Assembly (NCBI RefSeq): GCF_021134715.1
Contig: NC_060027.1
Location: 2,108,001 to 2,172,000, forward strand
DNA length: 64,000 nucleotides
From: Daphnia pulex
Lineage: Eukaryota > Arthropoda > Branchiopoda > Diplostraca > Daphniidae
Direction of reading: 5' to 3'
Position numbers and translations under genes: made by a program. The notes under the pieces are model-generated. The model saw nothing but the letters and a program-made list of their open reading frames with translations. It was not told the DNA's origin and ran no database searches. This document shows positions 26,923 through 37,995 of the stretch, piece by piece; the stretch's first letter is position 1, and the number at the start of each line of letters is the position of its first letter.

Positions 26923-27828
26923 TTCTACTTGTCTATTTGACTACGACTTTTACACTCTCTATTAGTTGATTACTTCACTGTAACTCTTTCGAGTCTCTTT
27001 TTCTTTTCAATCAGTGCTTACAATTTGCCCTTGATAATTCCAAACGGATGTTCGTGACTCAACAAGCTGAGGTAAAAACTTGTGTGATGATTTCTTCGAA
27101 TGAAGCAATAACCGAAATCAATAGAGCAACCATAGAAATGTTGAAGAGGAGATGAATTCGTAGTCCAGTTTACTCTTGTATTTCCGGGCGCAACAAGAAT
27201 AATCTTAAGAAAGAATTGGTGGCGCTGATGTTGTTAATTTCTAAATTTTCCATTATTGCTGTTTAGGGCTTTTTCAGAGTCCCGTTCTTTACAAGGCGTT
27301 CGTTGAATCAAGTAGTAATCTTACCGGTTATATTGACATTCATCCATCACGCACTTACTGCCCTGTACCCTGGGTGTTTTATATCATTTTGAAACGTGGC
27401 ATATCTATTGAAAACCAAAACACATCATTTGATCATTAAATTCGTTTTGGTAGGTTATTCCATTTACATGGAGGGCGTTTCTACTTTCAAAAATAATAAT
27501 CGATGATATTGTAATGAATCTACGACTACGATGTTATTGATGCAGTTTATTCGTACGAAAATGTCTACGTGCTAGATCATATGTAGACCATTTTGCGATA
27601 AAGAGTTTTCGGAGAAATTGTTTTTGATACTAGAGGTCCTTTCTTTCTTTCTTCTAGGAATTCTGGCTAGTAATCTACACATGTGTTGATTTCTAAAACT
27701 TAATGTTGGTGAATTTTCAATGTTTGCATCAGTTTTTTCTATTGAATTCATCAAGAATCTTTTTGTAGATAGTTGTGTAATCCCATATTAATATCTTATC
27801 ATGTTTTTCAATAGGTTGATTCTGCAGA
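26923..27828. other. Divergent region between RNPC3 and the BTB-zinc finger gene
   Basis: About 900 AT-rich bases with no supported exon. It must hold both promoters. Possible leader splice sites precede the BTB start (TCTGCAG six bases before the ATG). Confidence 0.4.
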
Positions 27829-30376
27829 ATGAAGAGTACAAGAGTATTAATTCGAGCAAAGGGACGTGGCCTATGCATTGAAAGAGGGTTGTATGATTGT
27901 CTTCAAAAGGAATTGTTTGCTGATGTCACACTTCACTGTGATGGAGGAAAGATCCGGGCAAATAAAGGTGTCTTGGCTGCTGCCAGCCCAGTTCTTTGCC
28001 ATCTTCTTAAGGATTGGCCTTTAACTGATGATCCTTGTGTTATCATGGCTGGCTACACGTAATATTTCAATGATCAAATTTATGTTTTTTTTTTTAAATG
28101 TTTTTTCATTCTCTTTCATGAAATATGCAGGTTAGATGAGGTACAAGGACTTATTCGCTACATCTACACAGGGCAACTTTCTGCACCCAGGATTCAAGGA
28201 TCATCCTGGGAAAAGATAATTGGAGATTTCAAAGTGGGATCTCCTATAGAGCATGATGATGATTTAGCAAGCATACATGAATTGACTGATTATGGTGATG
28301 CCTCACCAGTGGTAAAGAGTTCTTTCTTTCTTTTACTTAAAGTATAAATTAATATGATGATTACTTTTTTTTTTAGTATGAGCCTGAAGCTAATGGGATA
28401 TGCCATCTGCAACACCCACAACACCATCCAAATCAACATCCACAACAACAAACATTTCACAGCTCGCCAGTGAAAAGTCCAGCTAAGGGTGTAGGTCCAA
28501 AAATTGTAGCCGTTACCTCCCCGCGTCCTTTGATCGTACAAGTGCAAAGCCTTACACAACCACCCATGAATCAAGGTCTGGATTCAACCAACGATGTCAA
28601 CGACATTCCGAACGGTAATATTGCGTTACAAGAAAGAAAATTTCTAAGAAGTGGAAAAAAAAACCAAACAAATAATTGATTGTCGAACTTTATCTGGTTA
28701 GAGATGACTGTCGAAGAAGGAAACGGAGAACCTTCCCCTGAAGTCGCTGTACCTTCGGTAGTAGGAAGACGAAAGCTTGGACGTGGGGGGAAGGTGTTAA
28801 AACGGCTTCAAAGACGGCAACTGGAAGAACCGCGCACGTTAACAGTCGCTCCTGTTTCAGTTGCAACTCTTAAAAAACTCGCGCCTAAAAGAGCGAAGCC
28901 TTCCTCTAAATTTGCTCGGAAAAAGTACGTCTGTCCCCATTGTAATCGACGTTTTCTCACTAGAGGAAACATTAAAAACCATTTGCGGATACATAGTCGT
29001 GACAAACCCTTTCAATGCTCGATATGCCAAGTAAGCCTTCAAATCGCTGTTTTTCCTAAATCATTATTACTTGATCAATTCTAAAATCTTTTTCTTCGTC
29101 ATTTAGGATTTATTTTCTTATCAAGGTGTCTATCAACGTCATTTGTTGAAGCATCGTGACAATAACGAGATTGGTGACAATGAAGTGGCTCCTATGATTG
29201 CCGATTCAATCCGCTTGGCTGACGAGATTGGTGTTCTTAATAAAACAGCAATTCATTTAGAAAATGACGAAGAGGAGCAGGAACCTAAACAGGATCCCGA
29301 AAAAGAAGAAGCAATAAGCGCCGAAAATGATGTTACGGCCGATGTCGAAGAAGAAGAAAATGCTGACTTAATGGAGGATGAAGAAGCTAAGATTGCACTT
29401 AAATTGAAAAGCAAAGCAAAGTTAGCAGGTAATATCAACTCTCACCCTTTGTAACTCAACAATAAACTATACCTACCACTTGTAGGTTCATCGAAAACCA
29501 ATGTATGTTCAGATGAAAAAGTAGATAGTGATCCCAGTTTCGACGATGGTGAAGGGGGGGATGTATCAGTAAACGAAGCGGAGGTTGCGGAGTTTGAAGA
29601 TGTTAAAGGGAAAACGAATCGGAAAAGAGACTCGGCTAACCCAAAAGCGAGTAAAGAAAAAGTTGCAGCTAGAGGGAAGAAAAAAAAGGAACCCAAAGCG
29701 CGAAAAGCCAACTATCATTATCAAGTTATAGAGTGCGATTTTTGCCCGATGCGTTACCACAAATGGTAACATTAACGAAATTTATATGGCACAAAAATAG
29801 TATCATGCTAACAAATGTAATATTATATTAAGGAGTGCCTTCTATATCCATCGTTGCACCCACACAGGAGAGACTCCCGTCATCCCGTGTAGTGTCTGTG
29901 AAATGGAATTTCCAAATATCAAAGGTTTGACACAAATTCAACAAGTCAAGTCGTTGTTAATTAAAATCAATATTTTTACGTCTTAAATCTTAAAGCTTTA
30001 AAGGAGCACAAGGTTATGGAACATCGCGAATCGATCTTTCCATGCGATGGATGTGATCGAACATTTCTATCGAAAAGTGCCCTGCTCTTGCATCAGCCTA
30101 TCCACTCAAACGATTTCAATTATCAATGCCGCTCATGCCCAGAAAAAATGCGGACTTTTAGAGAGCGTTACGTTCACGAGCGGACACATTCGACGACCGA
30201 AGAACCCCAGACACCTCACGAGTGCTCTCACTGCCAAAAGCAGTTTAATACGGTGAGTCGATAGAATCACTTGCACTGCGTTTTAACTAATCTAATGTGA
30301 ATTTCGATAAAAAATTTAACAGTTGGTGAACTTGCGCTATCACCTAAAAGTGTGTGGAAAGGAAACGGATGCCTGA
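27829..30376 (+). CDS. BTB domain and seven-zinc-finger protein
   Basis: Nine exons, 27829-28058, 28131-28311, 28377-28614, 28702-29030, 29107-29428, 29486-29765, 29833-29924, 29996-30252 and 30323-30376, join to about 660 residues. The N-terminal BTB/POZ fold is seen in LFADVTLHCDGGKIRANKGV, then SPVLCHLL and GLIRYIYTGQL. A Gln/His-rich linker follows, then C2H2 fingers beginning YVCPHCNRRF, FQCSICQDLF, IECDFCPMRY, IPCSVCEMEF, FPCDGCDRTF, YQCRSCPEKM and HECSHCQKQF. The last ends HLKVC rather than HxxxH. An acidic stretch and a Lys-rich basic stretch separate fingers 2 and 3. It is a likely nuclear DNA-binding repressor in which BTB mediates dimers. No specific ortholog is claimed. Confidence 0.88.
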
Positions 30377-30948
30377 ATCGTAAAAAAAGGGGATAAATCT
30401 GGGTAATCTGAAAGGATCGTCGTGCACTTTCGAAGAGAAAGATCTCTTCGCGATGCATTACCATTTTTTCTAGAAATAATATGATCGTGGAGTCTATTAT
30501 TATTTTAGGCTTTCACATTCTTTTAGCTACATTTAATATTTTTATTTGTGCACCCCTATTATGTTTCCTTTTGCCTTCGAACTATTTCGCATCTTTCTTG
30601 ATTTTCTTAGTTATAAGAAAAAAATGTCATTAGTTTAGAATCATGTGAAAATTGACAAACGCCTTTATTTTTGGCTATCGGAGTCGCTAATAATTATCGA
30701 ATGTTTAATTTTGGGACGGGGAAAGAACAATCGGGGACATTTTTACATCTTGTAATCGTACCCACAACCTGCTATATCCTCCGGTGTCTAGTACCTTCCC
30801 CTTCCATCGTTTGCCTTCATTATGATTGTTTGTTTTTATTCTTCACCTGTAAGATGTTTTTTTTTCTTCTTCTCACACAACAACGTGGAAAAATAGACTA
30901 TACTTTAAATGTATATATTAGTAAACGTATTTGATTATTTGCCAGCTT
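30377..30948. other. Convergent 3' ends, BTB-zinc finger and dysbindin
   Basis: About 570 AT-rich bases carrying the 3' UTRs of the two convergent genes. I see no exon or repeat. Confidence 0.4.
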
Positions 30949-32037
30949 CTACTCGTCGAGAAATTGGTTCAAGGAAGACGGATCATCTTCCACAACAATT
31001 TCTTCAAGGCTAGTTGTTTGTCGATTAGACTGACTCATTCCTACAAGAAACGAGGCTTAGTTAATGTACTTGAAGCCGATTGTAAATCCGAGTTACTTGG
31101 AATGATTCCAGATTGTTTATACTGCTGGATCTCTGTTTCAAAAGCCTGTTCAAATATAGCTTGTCTTTCTTTGGCTTTCAATACTTGTTTGGACTCGTAC
31201 TCTCTAACTTTTTGGAGGTGTGCCGCTGCTAGGTGATCTTAAAAATTTGATTAAAAAAAATATACGTCAGTTATACAAGCATGTCAATATTTCGTAATCA
31301 AACATACTTTTTAAACTTTCCAGCTCAGCAAATTTTTGGTCTTGCAGCAATGCAAATTTGTTATCATGCTCCTTGATTTCAGATTCCAACTGAGAATCTT
31401 TGACCAGATCTTCTAACAAGGCCAAATGCTCCTCAGTTTTCTTCAAAGTTGCTTCTGTTACACCTAAACAATTTAGAAAATTATATAAACATTTTTTTTT
31501 AATTTACTTTTCTGAACTTTGTGTGTCTCACTCATTGACTCAGTTATTTTCTGAAGTTGAATCATCATTAAAGATACAGAACTCAGATTGGTTGTTAAGG
31601 TAGAAACCAAGTGATGTTGTCGGTTGATGTAACTTTCTACTGAAGCAATGGCTTTGTCAGCTTGCTGAAATTAAAACTGTACATTTACCTTTTACCTACA
31701 GGAATAGACAATTGTGAATTTTACTGGTGTTTTACCTCTGCTAGATGGTAATTTATATCAGAAGCTTCCCTCATTCTACACCACTGAAACTGGTAGTGGT
31801 TGAGAAGGTCAGCTCCAGCATCCAGCCGTACACCTTCAAAATGTTTTCCATGGCGTGATGGAATCACCAGAGGTGAAATTGGTTCAGTTAAACCCAAAGT
31901 TCTCAAACTGTTAATACAAAAAACATTAAGTTCCACAATTTTGTTCATTTACACTCCCAATTTTCTAAAGTAAATAACCTGCTTGCTAATTCTTCTTGGA
32001 CCTGAAATAGTTTTTCTCGTAAATTAGCCGGTAGCAT
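30949..32037 (-). CDS. DTNBP1: Dysbindin (BLOC-1 subunit)
   Basis: Six exons read leftward: 32037-31979, 31907-31736, 31664-31508, 31463-31308, 31237-31045 and 31009-30949, about 265 residues, like insect dysbindins. The start MLPANLREKLFQVQEEL matches the family's N-terminal helix. A long coiled coil follows (ITESMS, LKKTEEHLALLEDLV, LLQDQKFAELESLK), then the typical AHLQKVREYESKQ and KAKERQAIFEQAFE. The last exon adds the acidic SLEEIVVEDDPSSLNQF tail ending LDE. Without that last splice the frame would stop just after PRFL. Dysbindin acts in the BLOC-1 complex in sorting to lysosome-related organelles and at synapses. Confidence 0.88.
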
Positions 32038-32559
32038 AATGACGCAATTTACAACACACCCACTGACTGCAATTTATCACTGATCCATAAAACCACACCA
32101 ACAAGAAATTTGTAGACAAAATTTCATGCTACAGCTCAATCAACGAATATTTCAATAACGTAATAATAATCCTTCCCATGCAGTTGATAACGTTAACTTA
32201 AACGAACTTGTTTGCTATTCAACGTTGTTTAGTACAAAAATATGATTAACTACTTTGGGAAAATCTGATTTAACTATTTTCAAATTTCGATTTGATTTGT
32301 TATTGCGAACACTAAGAAATGAAAATGAGACTACGAGCAGACGAAATAAAAAAATTAAGAAATTACTCAGGGCAGGGCCGCCACTTTGGTGAAAACATTT
32401 TTAGATTATCAAAAATTTTTATAATGCCAAATAATATTTTAGATTTTAGATTTTACCTTTAAAATATTTAATTTTATTATTCATAATATCAATGACAAGA
32501 TAATTTTAATGTTTTAAAGGATGAAAACACACCCATCTGTTGGTTGTTACGAGAGACCT

Positions 32560-33136
32560 CATAGACAAGTTCGGGATGCTGAGTTGCACAACCGCAAAAT
32601 TAGGATCGTGCGCCAACGAGTTTTTGTAACGTTGTGGGGATAGTAGAAAGCGGGTTTTTTATTATTTAAGCATAGAATTACTTATCTAATCTTAGAAATG
32701 TTCAGGATTATCGTTGTTTAGAACATTCTGCTTTTTAAAGAGTAATTTGAAATGTATAATTCAGCTTAGTTTACCCATTAAAATTAAAGAAAGTCCAAGC
32801 CTGGGATGCTGTTTAGTCTTTTCTTGTGTTTTTTGACAGATCTGCTGACAAGTGACAAGCTCAAACACACAAGAAAAGACTAAACAGCATCCCAGGCTTG
32901 GACTTTCTTTAATTTTAATGGGTAAACTAAGCTGAATTATACATTTCAAATTACTCTATAAAAAGCAGAATGTTCTAAACAACGATAATCCTGAACATTT
33001 CTAAGATTAGATAAGTAATTCTATGCTTAAATAATAAAAAACCCGCTTTCTACTATCCCCACAACGTTACAAAAACTCGTTGGCGCACGATCCTAATTTT
33101 GCGGTTGTGCAACTCAGCATCCCGAACTTGTCTATG
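32560..33136. repeat. Near-perfect palindrome, two 270-base arms
   Basis: Arms at 32560-32829 and 32867-33136 are reverse complements with one mismatch found by eye, separated by a 37-base loop. The arms contain no open gene and no obvious terminal motif or target-site duplication. The element lies in the divergent interval between the dysbindin and HSDL1 starts. It would form a very stable hairpin as DNA or RNA. Confidence 0.95.
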
Positions 33137-33442
33137 TTGACACTTGACAGGTGCGAAACGAAATTGACCCAATACACATAGTATTCATGTATCGTGGAAG
33201 AAAAAAAGAAGTAAACACGATACATTCCGTTAAATCTCGGGCGAGTTGGTCACTACTTCGTGTGCTCATCATTCGAGAAAGTCAACCTGTTCTACTGATC
33301 CCAATTTCACCAAGTAATATTCGTGTAGGTTTTAAGAGATTTATACTTGTATGTCAAACACCCTAACGGTAATAGTCCTTTCAAAGTCGTAATTAAATTT
33401 TATCGTTTTAGGGTATTTCCGTCTATACAAAAGTTTCTGAAG

Positions 33443-34684
33443 ATGGCTGTAGCTTCAGATTCCTTCCGCCTTTTGGCAGGAGAACTTATCAAGAATACAG
33501 AACGTTTAAGAGATATGTTAGCTGTAGTGGGTCTGATTGTTGTGGGCAAGGTGGCTGTGGATACCTCTGTAGCATTCCTTAGTGCTGTACGAATTTTCCT
33601 ACTGTCCAAACTACGTTCCCTCTCCAACTTTAAGGAAAGATATGGACCATGGGCTATTGTCACAGGAGCGACTGATGGTATTGGAAAAGAATATGCTAGA
33701 GAACTTGCAAGACTTGGAGTGAATATTATCCTGATGAGTCGAAGCATTGACAAACTCACAAAAGTAGCACAAGAAATAGGTAATTCAACTTTTTTTGTGT
33801 TATTTACGAATAATTTTATTTCATTGTTGATTTACAGAGGCTGAATTCCATGTTGAAACACAAGTTGTGCAGGTAGATTTTAGTGGCGGCCGCTCTATTT
33901 TTGATAAAATCGCAGAAGCTATTCGTGGAAAAGAAATCGGAATGCTTGGTAATGTTTATTTGTTCATGAAAAAAATATTACTTATCGCCATTTTTTGTAA
34001 AATAGTGAACAATGTTGGTGTCATGTACGAGATGCCTATGGAGCTATGCGAGCTTAGCCAAGACGTCATTTGGCAACATGTTAACATCAACATGGGATCT
34101 CTGACCATGATGTGTTGGCTAGTATTGCCTCAGATGTTACAGAGACGCCGTGGAGCGATTGTCAACCTCTCTTCCAGCTCTTCTGTCGGTCCATTGCCCT
34201 ACATGAATATTTATTCGGCTTCCAAAGTAAGTTCAACTTTGTTTTATCATGAATGACTTCAACTTAAAAGTATTTAAATTTGTACAGATCTACGTGGACT
34301 ATTTCTCTCGTGCGCTGTCTCATGAAGTTCGAAATTCAGGGGTCACTGTCCAAACTCTTATCCCTTTCTACATAGCAACTAATCTTACCAAGTTTAGTGA
34401 TTTCATTGGCCGCCAATCAGTATTGGTGCCCAATGCTCAGACTTTCGTTCGAAGCGCCCTATCCACCTTGGGCATCTGTGACCGGACAACTGGGTACTGG
34501 TCTCACGAGTTACAGGTATGCCTCTTATTATTTCCCGCAGGACTATTCAAAAAATTATAATACCATTTTGTAAAATTGCCGACAGCTTTTCTCTTGCAAT
34601 GTTGTACCAACTTGGTTCTGGATCCGCTTCGGTGGAATGATGCAACAGTTTCTTCGACGCGACGCGCTCAAAAAACGCAAATAA
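33443..34684 (+). CDS. HSDL1: Hydroxysteroid dehydrogenase-like protein 1 (SDR family)
   Basis: Five exons, 33443-33779, 33838-33948, 34006-34226, 34288-34515 and 34586-34684, give 331 residues (human HSDL1 has 330). The start [11 protein letters not shown] resembles the vertebrate one. SDR motifs are [12 protein letters not shown] (cofactor loop), NNVGV, the Ser of [10 protein letters not shown] and YSASK. HSDL1-specific blocks [13 protein letters not shown] and [11 protein letters not shown] are present. An N-terminal hydrophobic segment would anchor it to a membrane. Vertebrate HSDL1 has Phe in place of the catalytic Tyr and is considered inactive; here the Tyr is present, so the enzyme could be active. 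Related 17-beta-HSD12 was considered, but the C-terminal blocks favour HSDL1. Confidence 0.9.
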
Positions 34685-35056
34685 TCAAGCATCCAGTTTA
34701 TGATCTATGATTGACTCGCGAATGGTATGTGTGTGCTTGTGAGCGTATGTCTGCGTGTCGCTGCAATGATGTAGAATTCAGCTGTGAGCTAATTATTTAT
34801 CGCGATTTATTTCATAGAATTGTTTAAGATATAACTGAAATTGCTTAATCAAACATTTAGTTTGGTGGACTGGTCTGTTACATTACTGTTTCTCGATCAA
34901 CTGTCAACTACTTCTTTTTGTCTCTCAGAGACATTCTTCCGCAAAGTTTATACTCTTCCAGATTTTTTGCTCATTCCAAGGCTCCCTAATCTAGATTTAT
35001 TTGTCGTTCTTGAATCTATTTGCACCAATAGTGTCCGATATTAAAATACAAACCCG
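34685..35056. other. HSDL1 3' flank
   Basis: The 3' UTR of HSDL1 and the 3' end of the small minus-strand gene meet here. No exon is seen. Confidence 0.4.
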
Positions 35057-35839
35057 TTAAACCATAATCTTGTGAAACGTGCCGTTCACTTTTCTAACGA
35101 AAATAAAAGAATGTGAAAGATTGTTATAAAAGTTAAATCAAATTTTGCACATAAAAAATTTATAGCAGAGCGTGGTTTCGATCCACGGACCTCTGGGTTA
35201 TGGGCCCAGCACGCTTCCGCTGCGCCACTCTGCTCTGATAGAATGTTCCCATTTAAAGATAAGAATACAATAAAACGTACGAATCTCTAGTACGCGATAA
35301 CAAAACCATTTTTAAATTGATATACATCTTTAACTCACGCCCTCAGCTTCATCTTCTGAAGGAATATCGCTTCAGGAGGGTTACAGGGGATTCCAGTCTT
35401 TACGTTGTAGTCTTGTGATTGGTTACGTCCGTCCATGATTGGGGCAACGAGATCTGCGAATATGTTAGTCTCCTCAATCTTATGGAAAAAAATATCACCA
35501 TTCATTCATGCGGAACTTACTAAAATAACATGTCATTCACGAGTAATTTTCAAAGAGTTTATGGGCCCCAAAAAGGGGTTTTTTATTGATTTACCCATCT
35601 TCTTGCGTGAACTCTGACAAATACAAGTGTTTGCGTGGAAGATTATCCCGTTTATTTCTGTTTATATGTTACCTTACGTCCCTACCTAGCTTGATTAGAG
35701 AAACCTGTGGCTTAGTATACTGCGTGGGACGTTCGTCATTTGTTTTATGTTTAATGTTTTGATCACTATAAAAATACTCAGTCGTAAAATGTGTCGCCGT
35801 TTGTTGAGAGACGAGTTGGACGGTGTAATGGTATTTCAT
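35057..35839 (-). CDS. Predicted small protein, four exons, unrecognised
   Basis: Four exons read leftward, 35839-35705, 35613-35595, 35453-35339 and 35093-35057, join in phase to about 101 residues. All six splice sites are GT-AG and the acceptors have good pyrimidine tracts (TTTGTCAG, TATTCGCAG, TTTTCGTTAG); one donor is GTGAGT. The peptide starts MKYHYTVQLVSQQ, is polar, and has KKMDLVAPIMDGRNQSQDYN and TGIPCNPPEAIFLQKMKLRA as its most structured parts. There is no signal peptide or membrane helix. I do not recognise it. The second exon is only 19 bases. An initiator tRNA-Met gene on the same strand lies inside the last intron. More upstream exons are possible. Confidence 0.5.
35163..35234 (-). 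tRNA. Initiator tRNA-Met (CAT)
   Basis: A 72-base cloverleaf on the minus strand. The acceptor stem AGCAGAG pairs with CTCTGCT, the D loop has GCAGCGGAAGC, and the anticodon arm has the three G-C pairs GGG/CCC around CATAA that mark the eukaryotic initiator. The T loop reads GGATCGAAACC, with the initiator-type A residues. It lies in the last intron of the predicted small gene. Confidence 0.95.
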
Positions 35840-36350
35840 GTTTTCGTGGTCAGGTTTTGAGACGACCTTACTTGCGTGTGTATGAAGAACTGAAAGTAAT
35901 GGTTTTTCTATTTTTTATTTTAATTGGGGTGATGTGTGATGATGATGTGATGATGATATGTGTCAGTTATTCTGGGCTAATGGCGGACTAGCGTTTCGTT
36001 GTCAAAAGTTTAGCCACAGCTATATTTCTTCGTAGATTAATCAATAAGTTTGTAGGTGAATAGATTTATTTAGTGTACAATTTGCTGAATATGTGTTCTT
36101 CTCAGTGTTCCGTGCTGGATAACCTAAATGTTTCTCATTTATTTGCAGGAGGAAACGTGAAAGGGGCATGCAGCCAACTTATTTCAACTATTTTTTTTCA
36201 AAATCATTGTATGATTGTATCGCAGTTACCCAAATGATAAGGTGTCTGGGAAAAAATGGCAAATCGATAGTCTACTCCGCGACCTGATGGACACTTAGAA
36301 GGTACTTTTGACTTTTCAGCCATTACCTAAAACAAAAGCATAGTATTATC
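35840..36350. other. Gene-free stretch left of the triple repeat
   Basis: AT-rich, with no supported exon. It may contain the promoter or further 5' exons of the small minus-strand gene; an acceptor-like TTTCAG on the minus strand lies near 35.9 kb. Confidence 0.35.
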
Positions 36351-36872
36351 ATTTCCTATGAGTTTGGTTGAAGGTAATAACTCATAAGGAACGTTACGTA
36401 AGTGTCGTGTGGTGGTGTAAGGTTGGGTGAGAATTGAGAAAAACACGTGTTCATCGTATCAAATAGGTAGAATTGCTGCAAGGATTGATTTGAGAGGTAA
36501 GGGTTGACAGAAAGTTTTCTATTTCCTATGAATTTGGTTGAAGGTCATAAGGAACATTACATAAAAGTGTCATGCGGAGGTGTAGAAGGTTGGGTCAGAA
36601 TGACACGTGTTTCATCATTATCAAGCAGGTACAATAGCCGCAAGGTTAAGCTATTTGGTTTTCATTTTGATATTGGTTTTTGTAGACCCATCCCCGCAAC
36701 GTTATCCTGTAGAAGGAAAGGCCAGTTTGCATTTCAATCGAAGGTCATGGAGATCATTAAGTAGAACGTGTCATGCAGTGGTGTAGAGGTTGGGTGAGAA
36801 CGGGAAGTTTTGCATCATTATCAAGAAGGTAGAATAGCCGCAAGGCTTGAGAGGTGAGGGTGATCAAAAAGT
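36351..36872 (+). repeat. Degenerate triple repeat upstream of the Tyr-rich gene
   Basis: Three diverged copies of about 150 bases begin near 36351, 36516 and 36732. Shared words are GGTTGAAGGT, CATAAGGAAC, GTGTAGAAGGTTGGGT, CATCATTATCAAG and GCCGCAAGG. The last copy ends just before the TATA box, so the array could be a promoter-proximal regulatory region. Confidence 0.7.
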
Positions 36873-36874
36873 GG

Positions 36875-36911
36875 TATAAAAGGAGAGAAAAAAGGCGAAG
36901 GTAAATCAGTT
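36875..36911 (+). promoter_or_regulatory. TATA box and initiator of the Tyr-rich gene
   Basis: TATAAAAG starts at 36875 and an arthropod-type initiator TCAGTT starts at 36906, a spacing of 31 bases, which is the usual distance. The start codon follows about 60 bases on. Confidence 0.75.
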
Positions 36912-36968
36912 GAGGGAGCATCTCCGACACGGCAACAACTGCAGAGCTCTGTCTGTCAGTTCGCATCT

Positions 36969-37360
36969 ATGGGTAAATATTCTGTCTTTTACAAAGAGTG
37001 TGGTATATCAATCCTTCTTTTGTTTATGTGTGCTTGTTATAATGTAATATTTATATTTAAATTTATAATTGTCTAGTAAACTGTGGCGTCGTGCTGCTGT
37101 TGTGTGTTGAATCATTAATGGCTGGGTCGACCACTGGTGTACCGATGTCTTCTTGGTATGGCGGATACCAAACCGCAACGCCACCGCCTTACTACCCAAA
37201 AGCAACTTACGCAACGACCAGTTCCTGCACCGAGGTCTTCAAGTACTACACCACTAAAGCACCGGAGTTTTATAGCACAACTTACGCTGCCCCGAGCCAC
37301 TACACTGACGCCATGAAGTTTTACTCTGCCCCGAGTTACTACACCACCAAGGCGACGTAG
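36969..37360 (+). CDS. Tyr/Thr/Ala-rich secreted protein, truncated
   Basis: A four-base first exon (ATG plus one base, 36969-36972) is spliced to 37077-37360, giving about 95 residues. The start MVNCGVVLLLCVESLMAG is a plausible signal peptide. Repeats of the type YYTTKAPEFY and SYYTTKA follow. Such Tyr-rich secreted proteins in crustaceans are likely extracellular matrix, cuticle or adhesive proteins, but this is inference. The frame ends at a TAG after SYYTTKAT, while Tyr-rich repeat sequence continues for another 360 bases in other frames. The protein is therefore probably a shortened remnant of a longer one. Promoter and leader splice sites look intact. Confidence 0.55.
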
Positions 37361-37895
37361 CATGACTACGCATGCTGCCCCATCCTACTACACCGAAGCT
37401 CCTAAGTATTACTCTGTTCTCATCTACTTATTGCACCGATTTTCCTAAATACTACTCTGTTCCCAGCTGCTACACCGAGACTCCCGCTGATTACTACACC
37501 GAAGCGGCAAAGTACTACTCTGCCCCGATCTACACAACCACAACTGAAGCGGCCAAGTATTACGCTGCCCCGACTCACTGCACAGAAGCTGCTCTTTCGT
37601 ACTACGTTGAACAGAAATACTACACCGATGCTCCAGTTCACTACACCACGGCCTACGCTACACCGCAGCCTCCAAGTACTACACCGAAGACGCTGCCTAC
37701 AACAACGTATGCTGCCTAGTTTACTACACCGAGGCTCCCAAGTACTACATCCCTAAGGCGTCGGAATTCTACACGTCTATGCATGCTGCCCCTGCCTACT
37801 CCACCGAGGCCCCGCATTACTACAACACTGAAGCGCTCAAGTACTACATTACAACCTGCGCTACCCCGAGCTACTACACCTACGTCCCGGAGTAT
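37361..37895 (+). pseudogene. Decayed 3' repeats of the Tyr-rich gene
   Basis: The repeats YYTEAAKYYSAP, EAAKYYAAP and YYTDAPVHYTTAYA continue after the stop at 37358 but in a different frame (from about 37430 to 37719). They then shift again, with another stop at 37719. They are the former C-terminal part of the gene just upstream. Confidence 0.65.
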
Positions 37896-37995
37896 TACTG
37901 TGCGTAAAAGGAGTCGTAAGAAAAAAGAAGTGCCCGAACTGCAGTGCCCTATCTGTCACCAACTGTATTCCTCATCGTGTAACCGATTCGCAATT

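Noticed and set aside
29833-29924. Suspected frameshift in the BTB-zinc finger gene between fingers 3 and 4
   Set aside because: A recount of exon 7 showed a continuous frame through both fingers.
32761-32949. Open frame across the centre of the palindrome
   Set aside because: It is made by the inverted repeat reading the same on both strands; no codon or domain support.
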